64,000 nucleotides of DNA from Thalassotalea sediminis (GTDB lineage: Bacteria > Pseudomonadota > Gammaproteobacteria > Enterobacterales > Alteromonadaceae). Shown here in pieces: positions 25,767-33,768 of this stretch (positions within the stretch are counted from its first letter, which is position 1; each line of letters begins with the position of its first letter). Below the pieces are notes generated by a model that did not search any database, had not been told where the DNA came from, and worked only from the letters and a program-made list of their open reading frames with translations. Where the stretch lies: positions 62,001 through 126,000 of the forward strand of contig NZ_AP027361.1 of the NCBI RefSeq assembly GCF_030295915.1, read 5' to 3'. A program made the position numbers and the translations under genes.

Positions 25767-25796
25767 TATATAGTGAGGAAATGCAAAAAGGTTACA
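25767..25796 (-). promoter_or_regulatory. ECF-type promoter candidate of the sigma operon
   Basis: On the minus strand TGTAACC followed by a T5 run (25796 leftward) makes an ECF-like -35 with its characteristic AAC and T-tract. About 16 bases later comes CTCACTATATA as a possible -10. Transcription would start around 25762, 34 bases before the ankyrin ATG. This would let the ECF factor activate its own operon. Confidence 0.4.
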
Positions 25797-25955
25797 AAAA
25801 ATTTCTTAACGCTAACTGTCGAGTACCAAATTACTTTCTAACTGATTGATTTTAATGTTGTTATTTTTATGGAAAAAGGCGGCTACCATTGGCTGCTTTT
25901 ATAATTGGCGTAGATAGAATAAAAATAAGGAGCAAACCTTATTGTCATTACACAA

Positions 25956-27140
25956 TCACACGGTTTGGCCGCAAGCAACACCTTGGCTCCAGCATGCTTG
26001 AAAATTATAGCCTCCTAGCCACCCAGTAACGTCAATTACTTCGCCAATAAAGTATAAATGCGCAATTTTTTTACTTTCAAATGTTTTTGAAGAAAGTTCG
26101 TTAGTATCAACGCCACCTAAAGTAACCTCCGCTGTTCGGTAGCCTTCTGTACCATTGGGGTTGATTTTCCAGTGATGTAGGTATTCACTCAGTTGGGCTA
26201 TTTCAGCGTTAGACAGTTGGTTGATCACTTTATCAGTAATTTCTTGTTGGCTTACCATGGCTTCAATAAAGCTTTTTGGTAACACTGTGCTGAGTAAATT
26301 TTTTAAAGACTTCTTAGGGTGGTGTTCACGCCAGTGATCTATCAACTTTTCGATTGGCGTATCGGGTAGTAAATTAATTGAGATCGACTGCCCAGCGCGC
26401 CAAAACGAAGAAATTTGTAAAATTGCAGGCCCAGATAGCCCTCGATGAGTAAACAGGATATTTTCTTTAAACTGTGTATTGTCTTCACTGGTAACTTCTG
26501 TTGGTATACTGATACCCGATAGGCCTTCAAAGCGTTCTTTATCGTGAGGGTGTAGTGTAAAAGGTACCAATGCAGCCAGTGTTGGTAGAACGTTAATATC
26601 AAACTGTTCGGCAATTTTATAGCCAATTGGTGTAGCACCTAGCTTGGGCATTGTTAAGCCTCCTGAAGCGACAACTAATGATTGACACTGATATTGTTGT
26701 TCATTTGTCGTAACAAGAAACCCTGTGTCGTTTTTTTGCACTGAGAGTACTTCATTTCTAAGTGCTATTTTAACGCCGGCCCAATCACATTCGGTCATTA
26801 GTACATCAACAATATCTTGCGCGGAATTATCGCAAAACAACTGTCCTAATGTTTTATGGTGAAAATCTACACCATGGCGCTCTACTAGATCTATAAAGTC
26901 TTGAGCGCTATAACGACTTAGTGCTGATTTGATAAAGTGTGGGTTTTGGCAAAGATAGTTTTCTGGGGTAGCATTTTCATTGGTAAAATTGCAACGTCCT
27001 CCACCTGAAATGAGAATTTTTCGACCTGGTTTTTTACCCATATCTAAAACGGTGACTGATTTACCGCGATAGCCAGCCGTAGCAGCACACATAAGGCCAG
27101 CAGCGCCAGCCCCAATTATTACAACGTCAGTGTCAATCAA
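25956..27140 (-). CDS. HI0933/YhiN-family flavoprotein
   Basis: 394-residue NAD(P)/FAD-dependent oxidoreductase. N-terminal dinucleotide-binding motif VVIIGAGAAGLMCAATAG, then GRKILISGGGRCNFTNEN, the strongly conserved HI0933 signature, a middle domain, and a C-terminal FAD motif (FIGEVIDVTGWLGGYNFQACWSQG). Length and ends fit the family. Cytoplasmic, substrate unknown; some relatives act on tRNA or quinones, but the sequence does not decide this. Single gene by spacing. Confidence 0.93.
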   Translation of the reverse strand: MIDTDVVIIGAGAAGLMCAATAGYRGKSVTVLDMGKKPGRKILISGGGRCNFTNENATPENYLCQNPHFIKSALSRYSAQDFIDLVERHGVDFHHKTLGQLFCDNSAQDIVDVLMTECDWAGVKIALRNEVLSVQKNDTGFLVTTNEQQYQCQSLVVASGGLTMPKLGATPIGYKIAEQFDINVLPTLAALVPFTLHPHDKERFEGLSGISIPTEVTSEDNTQFKENILFTHRGLSGPAILQISSFWRAGQSISINLLPDTPIEKLIDHWREHHPKKSLKNLLSTVLPKSFIEAMVSQQEITDKVINQLSNAEIAQLSEYLHHWKINPNGTEGYRTAEVTLGGVDTNELSSKTFESKKIAHLYFIGEVIDVTGWLGGYNFQACWSQGVACGQTV

Positions 27141-27255
27141 GATAAATGCCTAAGAACGATAATTTAACGCATTATAAAAATTATTTTTACCTATCACCAG
27201 AAAAGTTCTACTGCAAAAGATGTTTTTACGATTTTATGCTTACCGCTAACATACT

Positions 27256-27278
27256 AAAAAAGGGCTAAATTAGCCCTT
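27256..27278 (-). terminator. Rho-independent terminator of the ferritin gene
   Basis: 8-bp stem AAGGGCTA/TAGCCCTT (27260-27267 and 27271-27278), AAT loop, followed on the minus strand by six T (27261-27256). It begins 21 bases after the ferritin stop. Confidence 0.88.
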
Positions 27279-27298
27279 AGTTGAAGTTGAACCTTAGT

Positions 27299-27829
27299 CT
27301 AAGGGGTAGGTGTGTCAGTCATAATGCTCGAGGATCCAGTTTTAGCCAGTTCAGCGAGATCTTTATCAACAAAGAATAAAGCGTGACCATCGTGACCGAC
27401 CAAATTAATTTTATCGAGTACGCTTTTGAACAATGTCTCTTCTTCATGTTGCTCTGCAACATACCATTGTAAAAAGTTAAAGGTAGAATAATCTTGATTA
27501 GTAAATGCTTGGTGCGCTAATGAATTAATACGCTCGGTAATTTCACATTCATGCTGATAGGTTTTTTCAAAAACATCGGCAAGAGACTTAAACTCATGTG
27601 GTGGAGCGTCAATTGCCCCCAAAATCGGCATAGCACCAGTTTCACTGACATAGGTAAATAATCGAGTCATGTGATCCATCTCTTCAGCCGCGTGTTTACG
27701 CATAAATTCGGCAGCTCCCTCAAAGCCTTGCTCCTCACACCACGCACTCATTTGTAAATATAAGTTAGAAGAGTAAAACTCTAAGTTAATCTGCTCGTTA
27801 AGCTTCACGACCATGTCTGGTTTCAACAT
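27299..27829 (-). CDS. ftnA: bacterial non-haem ferritin
   Basis: Iron-storage protein of 176 residues that oxidises Fe(II) and stores it in a 24-mer shell. The ferroxidase-centre residues line up with FtnA numbering: E17, E50 and H53, with further acidic residues in helices C and D ([10 protein letters not shown]). No haem-binding methionine of the bacterioferritin type is seen. The C-terminal [11 protein letters not shown] tail is short and polar. It has its own promoter (27859-27887) and terminator, so it is monocistronic. Confidence 0.95.
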   Translation of the reverse strand: MLKPDMVVKLNEQINLEFYSSNLYLQMSAWCEEQGFEGAAEFMRKHAAEEMDHMTRLFTYVSETGAMPILGAIDAPPHEFKSLADVFEKTYQHECEITERINSLAHQAFTNQDYSTFNFLQWYVAEQHEEETLFKSVLDKINLVGHDGHALFFVDKDLAELAKTGSSSIMTDTPTP

Positions 27830-27858
27830 ATTGTACCTCGATAAAAAATTGTCAGTGT

Positions 27859-27887
27859 ATTATCGCGTAAGAAAACGAAGTTTGCAA
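27859..27887 (-). promoter_or_regulatory. sigma-70 promoter of the ferritin gene
   Basis: Minus strand TTGCAA (-35, 27887-27882), a 17-base spacer, GATAAT (-10, 27864-27859). Predicted start near 27852, about 23 bases before the ATG. I see no clear Fur box over it. Confidence 0.7.
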
Positions 27888-27890
27888 ATA

Positions 27891-27910
27891 AATACCAATA
27901 AAATCAATGG
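27891..27910. repeat. partial copy of the 1303 element's left end
   Basis: AATACCAATAAAATCAATGG shares AATACCAAT-AAATCA with 1303-1318. No matching right arm follows, so this is a fragment or a chance AT-rich match. Confidence 0.3.
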
Positions 27911-27943
27911 CATATAAATGTAAATTGTTTCTATTTGTGTTTG

Positions 27944-28417
27944 TTATAATGTTTGTAATATTGATTCGGCATCACTAACGGCAAATTCGCCAGGTTTTTC
28001 AACGGCTAAGTGGACTACTTTACCGTGATCGACAATCATGGCAAAACGTGTTGCACGATAACCGCCGAATGCGCCAGTCTCTTTACCCAGACCAAGTGCT
28101 CGAACGTAACTGCCATCGCCATCTGCCATCATTGAAATATGCTCTGCATTTTGAGCTTTGCCCCAAGCATCCATAACAAAAACGTCATTGACAGATAAAC
28201 ATATAATCTCATCAATACCCTTAGCTTTTATTTTGTCTGCTAATGCGACAAAGCCAGGCAAATGACTATTGGAACAGGTCGGCGTAAAGGCACCAGGAAC
28301 TGCGAAAATCACTACTTTTTTATTAATAAAGTAATCGGGTAGCGTATGCGTAATTGTTTCATTATTTACGCGTTGCTGTAACTGGCCTGATGGTATAATT
28401 TCATTTGTACTAATCAT
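27944..28417 (-). CDS. peroxiredoxin, Prx5 (AhpE/redoxin) type
   Basis: 157-residue thiol peroxidase that reduces H2O2 and alkyl peroxides. Peroxidatic C48 sits in the Prx5 motif PGAFTPTCSNSHLPG, with conserved FVALADKIKAKG and GLGKETGAFGGYRATRFAM blocks. A second cysteine is C73. The frame could open at 28528, but the ATG at 28417 has AAGGA just upstream and fits the family's N-terminus. Its start overlaps by 8 bases the stop of the small cysteine protein upstream, implying coupling. Confidence 0.93.
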   Translation of the reverse strand: MISTNEIIPSGQLQQRVNNETITHTLPDYFINKKVVIFAVPGAFTPTCSNSHLPGFVALADKIKAKGIDEIICLSVNDVFVMDAWGKAQNAEHISMMADGDGSYVRALGLGKETGAFGGYRATRFAMIVDHGKVVHLAVEKPGEFAVSDAESILQTL

Positions 28418-28595
28418 ATATTTCCTTATCAACATGAGTGAGCGGGAGCTTTGTTGGCTTACATAAAAAACCTTTTGAATGGGCTGAACGAGCGCAGTCC
28501 TTACAGGCATAGCGTGGCTTATCAACAATACTAGCTAATTCATGTAAGTGTTTATCAATGTCTTTTTTCTTCCATTTGCATAGCGATTTTGCCAT
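28410..28595 (-). CDS. small cysteine protein upstream of peroxiredoxin
   Basis: 61 residues, beginning MAKSLCKWKKKDIDKHLHEL and carrying a CKDCARSAHSKGFLC motif (two CxxC-like pairs, four cysteines including C6). It resembles short conserved proteins I recall from Shewanella/Vibrio-type genomes with a VC..CAR.A..K.YLCKP ending, but I cannot name a family. Probable zinc or redox-active site. Overlap with the peroxiredoxin start suggests a shared redox role. The Shine-Dalgarno sequence is weak. Confidence 0.65.
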   Translation of the reverse strand: MAKSLCKWKKKDIDKHLHELASIVDKPRYACKDCARSAHSKGFLCKPTKLPLTHVDKEIYD

Positions 28596-28961
28596 AAACC
28601 TATACCGGAAACTGTAATGTACTTAGTTTAGTCTATGGCACACTTGAACGCACGGCCTAAGATTACTAACGCGATAAATTTTGTGCTAGAAATGCTTTTA
28701 ATTGTTGTGATATTTGCGGCGTTTGTTTACCGAGTATGCCTTTTGCTTGCTCTGGCAAATGAACACTTGCTTGGTCGCCTTATTTTTAGTTATATCCAGT
28801 TTCATTTAGTTAAACTTAATTTACTTTTGTAGTATTTTGTTTTTATAAACTCTTTCATGTTTTTAAGATAATGGTTGATTACTCAGAAGATGATATGGTG
28901 TTTTAATTAAATTCTCTGGTTACAATAATGACACTATTTATCGATACGTTAAGGATGAAAC
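28596..28961. other. 366-base region without a convincing gene
   Basis: Separates the peroxiredoxin unit from the ABM operon. A 65-codon frame at 28635-28832 encodes a hydrophobic peptide but has no Shine-Dalgarno sequence, and I do not call it. The last 60 bases must hold the promoter of the ABM operon, and I cannot assign hexamers with confidence. Confidence 0.5.
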
Positions 28962-29252
28962 ATGGCTATTTATCGAGTGAATCAGTTTTATGCGGCTGAA
29001 GGCAAAGGAGAAATGTTAAAAGCATTTTTTGAATCCTTGGTCGAGTATATTATCTCGAGTAAGGGTTGTATCAGTTGTCAGTTACTTCAAGATGATCAAA
29101 ACGAACTTCATTTTGTCGTACTGGAGCAATGGCAATCAAAGGAAGCGCATCAAGCTTCTTTACAAAATTACCCTGCTGATAAAATGCAAGAAGTAATGCC
29201 TTTATTTGGTACACCGCCAATTGGTGACTTTTATACCTTAGTTAAGGAGTAA
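28962..29252 (+). CDS. antibiotic-biosynthesis-monooxygenase-fold protein
   Basis: 96-residue ABM-domain (dimeric alpha-beta barrel) protein, similar to YgiN/LsrG-type quinol monooxygenases: INQF-like start (YRVNQFYAAEGKGEMLKAFF), then CISCQLLQDDQNELHFVVLEQW and HQASLQNYPADKMQEVMP. Likely oxidises or isomerises a small aromatic compound, or senses it. AAGGA precedes the ATG. Its TAA overlaps the ATG of the next gene by one base, so it heads a tight four-gene operon of small-molecule enzymes. Confidence 0.85.
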   Translation: MAIYRVNQFYAAEGKGEMLKAFFESLVEYIISSKGCISCQLLQDDQNELHFVVLEQWQSKEAHQASLQNYPADKMQEVMPLFGTPPIGDFYTLVKE

Positions 29253-29554
29253 TGGTGTCTTTAGTTCCTGAAAAATGCAAAGGCATGACAGATATTCGGC
29301 GTGAAATTGATTACTTAGATCATACTATAATTCAATTGATAGGTCAGCGATTTGACTACGTTAAGGCGGCAGCAAAATTTAAAACGAGTGAAGATTCAGT
29401 TAAAGCACCTCATAGATTTGAACAGGTGATTAAGCAAAGGCGAGCCTGGGCTGAAGAGCAGGCGTTGAATCCCGACGTGATAGAAAAACTTTATCGTGAT
29501 CTTGTCGGTTACTTTATTTCACAAGAGCTCAAGCAATGGCAAAATGAAACATAG
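29252..29554 (+). CDS. chorismate-mutase-fold protein, PchB-like
   Basis: 100-residue all-helical protein of the chorismate mutase type II family, closest in pattern to isochorismate pyruvate-lyase PchB (PEKCKGMTDIRREIDYLDHT, then RFDYVKAAAKFKTSEDSVKAP and RAWAEEQALNPDVIEKLY). R15-type and K42-type catalytic positions appear conserved (RREID, KAAAKFK). In this operon, without salicylate or siderophore genes, it might act as chorismate mutase or on an isochorismate-like substrate. Start overlaps the ABM stop; the 3' end overlaps the VOC gene by 11 bases. Confidence 0.85.
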   Translation: MVSLVPEKCKGMTDIRREIDYLDHTIIQLIGQRFDYVKAAAKFKTSEDSVKAPHRFEQVIKQRRAWAEEQALNPDVIEKLYRDLVGYFISQELKQWQNET

Positions 29555-29963
29555 CATTAAAACCCCAGAAGATGGTATTGGTTTAAATGGGCTGCATCAT
29601 GTTGCAATTATTTGCCAAGATTACCAACGTTCGAAAACCTTTTACGTAGATTTACTTGGATTGGCCGTGATCGCAGAATATTACCAACCAGAAAGACAAT
29701 CTTACAAATTAGATTTGGCGTTACCAGATGGTAATCAAATAGAATTGTTTTGTTTTCCAACAGCGCCAGCAAGGCTGAGTTACCCTGAAGCTCAAGGGTT
29801 ACGGCATATAGCTTTTTGTGTTGATAAGATAGATAAGGTTGTTGCTGCCTTAATTAAGCAAGGCGTTAACGTTGAACCTATTCGTGTTGATGAATACACG
29901 GGGAAAAAATTTACTTTTTTTAAGGATCCTGATGAACTTCCCATTGAAATTTATCAAGCGTAG
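29544..29963 (+). CDS. VOC-family metalloprotein, YaeR/SMU1112c-like
   Basis: 139-residue glyoxalase/bleomycin-resistance fold protein. Metal ligands expected in two betaalphabetabetabeta units: H in LHHVAIICQDYQRSKTFYVD, E in QIELFCF, H in LRHIAFCVD and E in LPIEIYQ. This matches the glyoxalase I-like YaeR group. I use the ATG at 29544 because it begins right at the domain. The frame extends 16 codons upstream only inside the preceding gene. Substrate unknown. Confidence 0.87.
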   Translation: MKHSIKTPEDGIGLNGLHHVAIICQDYQRSKTFYVDLLGLAVIAEYYQPERQSYKLDLALPDGNQIELFCFPTAPARLSYPEAQGLRHIAFCVDKIDKVVAALIKQGVNVEPIRVDEYTGKKFTFFKDPDELPIEIYQA

Positions 29964-29974
29964 TCGAGGAATAT

Positions 29975-30385
29975 ATGTATAAAGGTAGTTGCTTATGTGG
30001 TGAAGTACAGATCACAATTAATGGCTCTATTGAAGATATCATTCATTGTCATTGTTCACTATGTCGAAAAAATAGTGGTACAGCATACGCCACTAATGGG
30101 TTTGTTGCGCGTAAAGACTTTTCTATTGTTGCAGGAGAAGATGCACTAAGTCAGTTTTCATTTAAACCCCAACGTATCCGCCACTTCTGTAAATATTGTG
30201 GCTCACCTGTTTATAGTGAAAACCTAGATGATATAGATCGGTTAAGATTACGACTAGGTATTGTAGACTCGGCAATAAAAGAAAAACCTATTTCACATAA
30301 CTTCGTTACATCAAAAGCAAATTGGGAGGATATGGATGCAAGGTTACCAAGATATGAAACGTTTGAACCGTCAAGAAAAAAGTAG
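29975..30385 (+). CDS. GFA-family zinc protein
   Basis: 136-residue protein of the Gfa (glutathione-dependent formaldehyde-activating enzyme)/CENP-V fold. Zinc ligands: CLCG near the start, CHCSLC (about 26-31) and CKYCGSPVY (about 74-77). Family function outside Paracoccus is mostly unproven, so formaldehyde metabolism should not be assumed. Last of the four small-enzyme genes, 11 bases after the VOC stop. Confidence 0.88.
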   Translation: MYKGSCLCGEVQITINGSIEDIIHCHCSLCRKNSGTAYATNGFVARKDFSIVAGEDALSQFSFKPQRIRHFCKYCGSPVYSENLDDIDRLRLRLGIVDSAIKEKPISHNFVTSKANWEDMDARLPRYETFEPSRKK

Positions 30386-30427
30386 AAAGGTCGTTGCTTA
30401 ACAACCTTTCTATGGTTACAAACAAAG

Positions 30428-30442
30428 GAGCGCTATGCGCTC
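30428..30442 (-). terminator. short hairpin at the end of the ydcH-like gene
   Basis: GAGCGC-TAT-GCGCTC, a perfect 6-bp stem that contains the stop codon, followed on the minus strand by CTTTGTTTG. A weak terminator candidate. Confidence 0.4.
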
Positions 30443-30684
30443 TGTTTTGCTTCTTTAAGTAACGTAAAGAGTTGGTCTTTTAGTTGTAAACGCTGTACTT
30501 TTAGTTTTTCTAAATGGTCGTCACTAGTGTGTTCTGCGCCTGTTTCAATGCGATGTACCGCATGTTCAACTTCGTCATATTCTTTAAATAACCGTGAAAA
30601 ATGTCCATCGTTCATTTTCAGCTGATGAATTTCTGTTTTGTACTCTGGAAATTCGTGATGTAAGTCGTGTTTTTCTATTTGCAT
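30433..30684 (-). CDS. YdcH-family (DUF465) small coiled protein
   Basis: 83-residue helical protein with the YdcH pattern: HDLHHEFPEYKTEIHQLKMN, DGHFSRLFKEYDEVEHAVHR, then a charged helix ending LKDQLFTLLKEA. Function of the family is unknown. The ATG at 30684 is chosen because GAGAG lies before it; an ATG at 30708 would overlap the previous gene. It follows the DksA-like gene by 11 bases and is probably co-transcribed with it. Confidence 0.85.
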   Translation of the reverse strand: MQIEKHDLHHEFPEYKTEIHQLKMNDGHFSRLFKEYDEVEHAVHRIETGAEHTSDDHLEKLKVQRLQLKDQLFTLLKEAKQSA

Positions 30685-30695
30685 GTAACTCTCTC

Positions 30696-31007
30696 TTATT
30701 GTGCACACTCAATACAAGTTGTTGTGTAGGGTAGCGCTGCAAGTCGTTCTGGTTTGATAGGTTCTTCACATTGTTGGCAAATACCATAATTACCACTATC
30801 TATTCTTTCCAATGCTTGATTGACTAACGACAACTCTTGTTTGGCTTCATGGTGTATTTCGTCAAGTACTTCGTCATTTTCACGTTCAGTAGTTTGCTCG
30901 GCAAAATCTGCAGAGCGACCTTTTTTAAAGTCTGCCTCAATAGCGGAAATACGTTTACTTAACTCTGCTTGCTTTTGCTTTAACTTGTGAGATAGCTCGG
31001 TCGTCAT
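30696..31007 (-). CDS. TraR/DksA-type zinc-finger protein
   Basis: 103 residues: a coiled-coil N-terminal half (KLKQKQAELSKRISAIEADF) and a C-terminal C4 zinc finger (CQQCEEPIKPERL...CIECAQ). This short DksA-like form lacks the DxxDxA coiled-coil-tip motif of DksA; the corresponding region reads ENDEVLDEI. It may bind RNA polymerase's secondary channel, but activity with ppGpp cannot be inferred. AGGAG lies ahead of the start. Confidence 0.87.
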   Translation of the reverse strand: MTTELSHKLKQKQAELSKRISAIEADFKKGRSADFAEQTTERENDEVLDEIHHEAKQELSLVNQALERIDSGNYGICQQCEEPIKPERLAALPYTTTCIECAQ

Positions 31008-31081
31008 AATTAACTCCTTTGTTATCTATATCCTAGCGTATAAACGCTAAAGATATTTGATCTAGCACAAAAAAGTGCAGG

Positions 31082-31116
31082 AAATAAAAAAGGAGCTTTA
31101 TGCTCCTTTTTTATTT
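31082..31116 (-). terminator. strong terminator of the S9 peptidase gene
   Basis: 15-bp stem AAATAAAAAAGGAGC/GCTCCTTTTTTATTT with a TTTAT loop. It lies 19 bases after the peptidase stop. It is symmetrical and could work in both directions. Confidence 0.9.
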
Positions 31117-31135
31117 CATTGGTTTAATGTGACTA

Positions 31136-33415
31136 TTAATTTAGTGTAGTAAAACTATACTCTTTAGGTGGTGTCACACCTTTTAAATGTTCGACAAAAT
31201 AATCCCAACGTTTACGTAGCATAAACGGCTCACGGGCAAAACCATGACCGCGGTTAGGTAACATGATCATGTCAAAGTCTTTATTTGCTTTAATTAAGGC
31301 TTCTACAACGACTAGGGTGTTGTATGGCGGTACATTAGTATCGGTTGTACCATGAGCAATCAATAATTTACCTTTTAAACGATCTACAATGAGTTGATTT
31401 GCTTGGCTATCATAATTTGTTGTGCCATCTTCATTTTTTACTAACATGCCATGCCACTTTTCGCCCCATTCGTCCGCGTAGTTTCTATTATCGTGGTTAC
31501 CTGCTTGAGACACTGCAACACTATAAAAATCTGGGTACATTAGCAGAGCTCGTGTTGAAGCAAATCCACCACCTGAGTGTCCCCAAATACCAACATTACT
31601 GTCGTCGATCCATTGATGCTTTTCTGCAAGCTGTTTTATCGCTGAAACTTGATCGGGAATACCGCTATCACCCATGTTGCCATAATAGAACTCATGAAAT
31701 GCTTTAGAGCGACCAGGTGTGCCTAATGCGTCTATTTCGATAACAATAAAACCTAGCTCTGCAATTGCTTGGTTATCACCACGAGATGCACGGAAGTGCC
31801 GGCCACGAATTGAACCAACTTGTGGGCCTGGATATAAATAGTTAACCACAGGGTACTTTTTCGTTGGGTCAAAATTACTTGGCTTATACATTAAACCGTA
31901 AATGTCATGTTCACCATTTCTATCTTTAACGATGAAAGGTTCTGGTGCGACCCAGTTATTGTCTTTCAATTTATCGATATTCATTGTTTCAATAGCAAAG
32001 CCTTTGCCATCTACAGTACTACGGACATAGCTTTTTTCAGGTGTAATATAGGTTGATACGCGATCTAAAAAGTACTTTCCATCTTCACTTAACGTAATGC
32101 GATGATGCTGTTTCTCTGGCGTTAATAACGTTAATTCAGAACCATCTAACTTAACACGGTATAAATAATGAAAGTAAGGATCGCCACCTTCTCGGCCTGC
32201 GCCAGTGAATAAAATGGTACCATTGTCTTGATCAACATGTAATAGAGAAATAACGGTCCAATCACCACGGGTTATTTGCTTGTTCAGTTTGCCTGTTTTT
32301 GCGTCGATGAGATAAAAATGTCCCCAATTCGAGCGTTGTGAAAACCATAGAATTTCATCTGATTTATCGAGGTATTGCCAGCTAACACCCTGAACGCCTG
32401 ATTCAAAAAATGTTTCTTCTGTTTCTGTAAAAAGTGTTTTCACTTTGCCAGATGTTGCATCAGCGAGGCGAACAGTTGCTTTTTTATGATCACGAGAAGA
32501 AGAAACAAAAGCAAAATGAGAACTATCTGATGCCCAACTGATGTCTAATAAGCTACCGTCACGAGCAGCCACATGGTCAGTAATCGTTGAACGATGTTCA
32601 TCTGGTGCCATGTCTAATGGAATAACTTTAGCTTGGTCAACGTCTATCACCACTCGATGAATTTTGAATACATGCTCATCACCAGGTAAAGGGTACTTCC
32701 AGACATCAATGTTTGGATGACCAACTGCGGTAGAAACAATACCCATTTCGCCCACATTGCGTCCGTCATGTTTAAAGGTAGTCAGCTTTTTTGAATCAGG
32801 AGACCAGGTAACCACAGGTTTGTTACTACGAACCCAACCTGCATTATTAGTCGCGTAGCCGAAATCTTTAACGCCATCGGTTGTTAGTTGCGTTTCTGTG
32901 TTGTCTTTCAAAGTACGCATCCAAAGATTATGGTCACGAATGAATACCGCTTTACTGCCATCTGGCGAGATAAATTCTGTACGCTTTACTGACGCTGTAT
33001 CTTCTTTACAAAGGTAGTGATTCAATGAGCATTGGTAGTTCGTTCCTTTGTAACGCAGTTTCAATTTGTCGTCTGCTGTAAGTGTGACGCGATAAAAAGG
33101 TAATTTATTTTGGTCTACGTCACTTTCTGAAATACGCGCCAGTGATTCGGCAAGTTTTTGGTGATCAAATGCGAGTGACTTTGATTGTGTCTTGGTATCG
33201 ACCTTAAAGAAACGCAAACCTTCCGCAGTTTGGCTTCTATACAATAACACATTGTTGTTTGACCAATTTGGATACTCAACTGTACCCGTAACTAATTTAC
33301 TGGTTGTGCTCGAAAGTTGTTGTTCTGCTCGCTGATAATCAGTGATTGTAACGTCTGCATGAGCAACGTTAGACACTGATAATATCACCGCTGCCAATGA
33401 TAAATACTTGTTCAT
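31136..33415 (-). CDS. prolyl peptidase, S9B (dipeptidyl peptidase IV) family
   Basis: Exported serine peptidase of 759 residues that removes X-Pro dipeptides or related units. Signal peptide (ending about residue 20, NVAHA), N-terminal beta-propeller (DPPIV_N, about 40-480) and C-terminal alpha/beta hydrolase. Catalytic triad by motif: S614 in GHSGGG, D692 in DTNVPP, H724 in RGHGF. Typical of protein-feeding marine bacteria. It is divergent from the porin gene with 353 bases between, and both may respond to peptides (inference). Confidence 0.95.
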   Translation of the reverse strand: MNKYLSLAAVILSVSNVAHADVTITDYQRAEQQLSSTTSKLVTGTVEYPNWSNNNVLLYRSQTAEGLRFFKVDTKTQSKSLAFDHQKLAESLARISESDVDQNKLPFYRVTLTADDKLKLRYKGTNYQCSLNHYLCKEDTASVKRTEFISPDGSKAVFIRDHNLWMRTLKDNTETQLTTDGVKDFGYATNNAGWVRSNKPVVTWSPDSKKLTTFKHDGRNVGEMGIVSTAVGHPNIDVWKYPLPGDEHVFKIHRVVIDVDQAKVIPLDMAPDEHRSTITDHVAARDGSLLDISWASDSSHFAFVSSSRDHKKATVRLADATSGKVKTLFTETEETFFESGVQGVSWQYLDKSDEILWFSQRSNWGHFYLIDAKTGKLNKQITRGDWTVISLLHVDQDNGTILFTGAGREGGDPYFHYLYRVKLDGSELTLLTPEKQHHRITLSEDGKYFLDRVSTYITPEKSYVRSTVDGKGFAIETMNIDKLKDNNWVAPEPFIVKDRNGEHDIYGLMYKPSNFDPTKKYPVVNYLYPGPQVGSIRGRHFRASRGDNQAIAELGFIVIEIDALGTPGRSKAFHEFYYGNMGDSGIPDQVSAIKQLAEKHQWIDDSNVGIWGHSGGGFASTRALLMYPDFYSVAVSQAGNHDNRNYADEWGEKWHGMLVKNEDGTTNYDSQANQLIVDRLKGKLLIAHGTTDTNVPPYNTLVVVEALIKANKDFDMIMLPNRGHGFAREPFMLRKRWDYFVEHLKGVTPPKEYSFTTLN

Positions 33416-33768
33416 GGTGAGGGCACCCGTTTCCTAATTTTTATGATTAACGTGGTTTTATTCATTTTAACGTAAGAGCTTAACACAGAATATTGCTGCA
33501 TTTGCGCTAGCAGTCGACCAAAAGGCATGTATTTACGATAAGTTGGTTCGTTGACATTAATTTAACAGTGTACTTTTCTACTTCAGATACGACTAAAGTC
33601 TATGCTTAATTGTCTGCTTTATAGACTTAGGTCTAATTTCTAAATCAGCGATTAGTCTCTACCGTTATACAAAGAAAAATAATAACAGTACACAAAATAA
33701 CGATAAATAGCCGAAAGATTGTTCAGTTTTCTCTCTCAGGCTATACACACGAAATGGGGAAAGTAAAA
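33416..33768. other. 353-base divergent promoter region
   Basis: Between the S9 peptidase and porin starts. AT-rich, with a TTGACA at about 33555 facing right but no -10 at proper spacing. No gene seen and no convincing operator. Confidence 0.5.

Noticed and set aside
28635..28832. 65-codon hydrophobic frame in the peroxiredoxin/ABM gap
   Set aside because: No Shine-Dalgarno sequence, low complexity Leu/Val/Phe composition from AT-rich DNA and no family resemblance.
29252..29554. siderophore (pyochelin/salicylate) biosynthesis locus
   Set aside because: Only the PchB-like fold is present; no isochorismate synthase, NRPS or siderophore transport genes lie nearby.
33540..33590. sigma-70 promoter with TTGACA before the porin
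   Set aside because: No -10 hexamer at 16-18 bases from the TTGACA.
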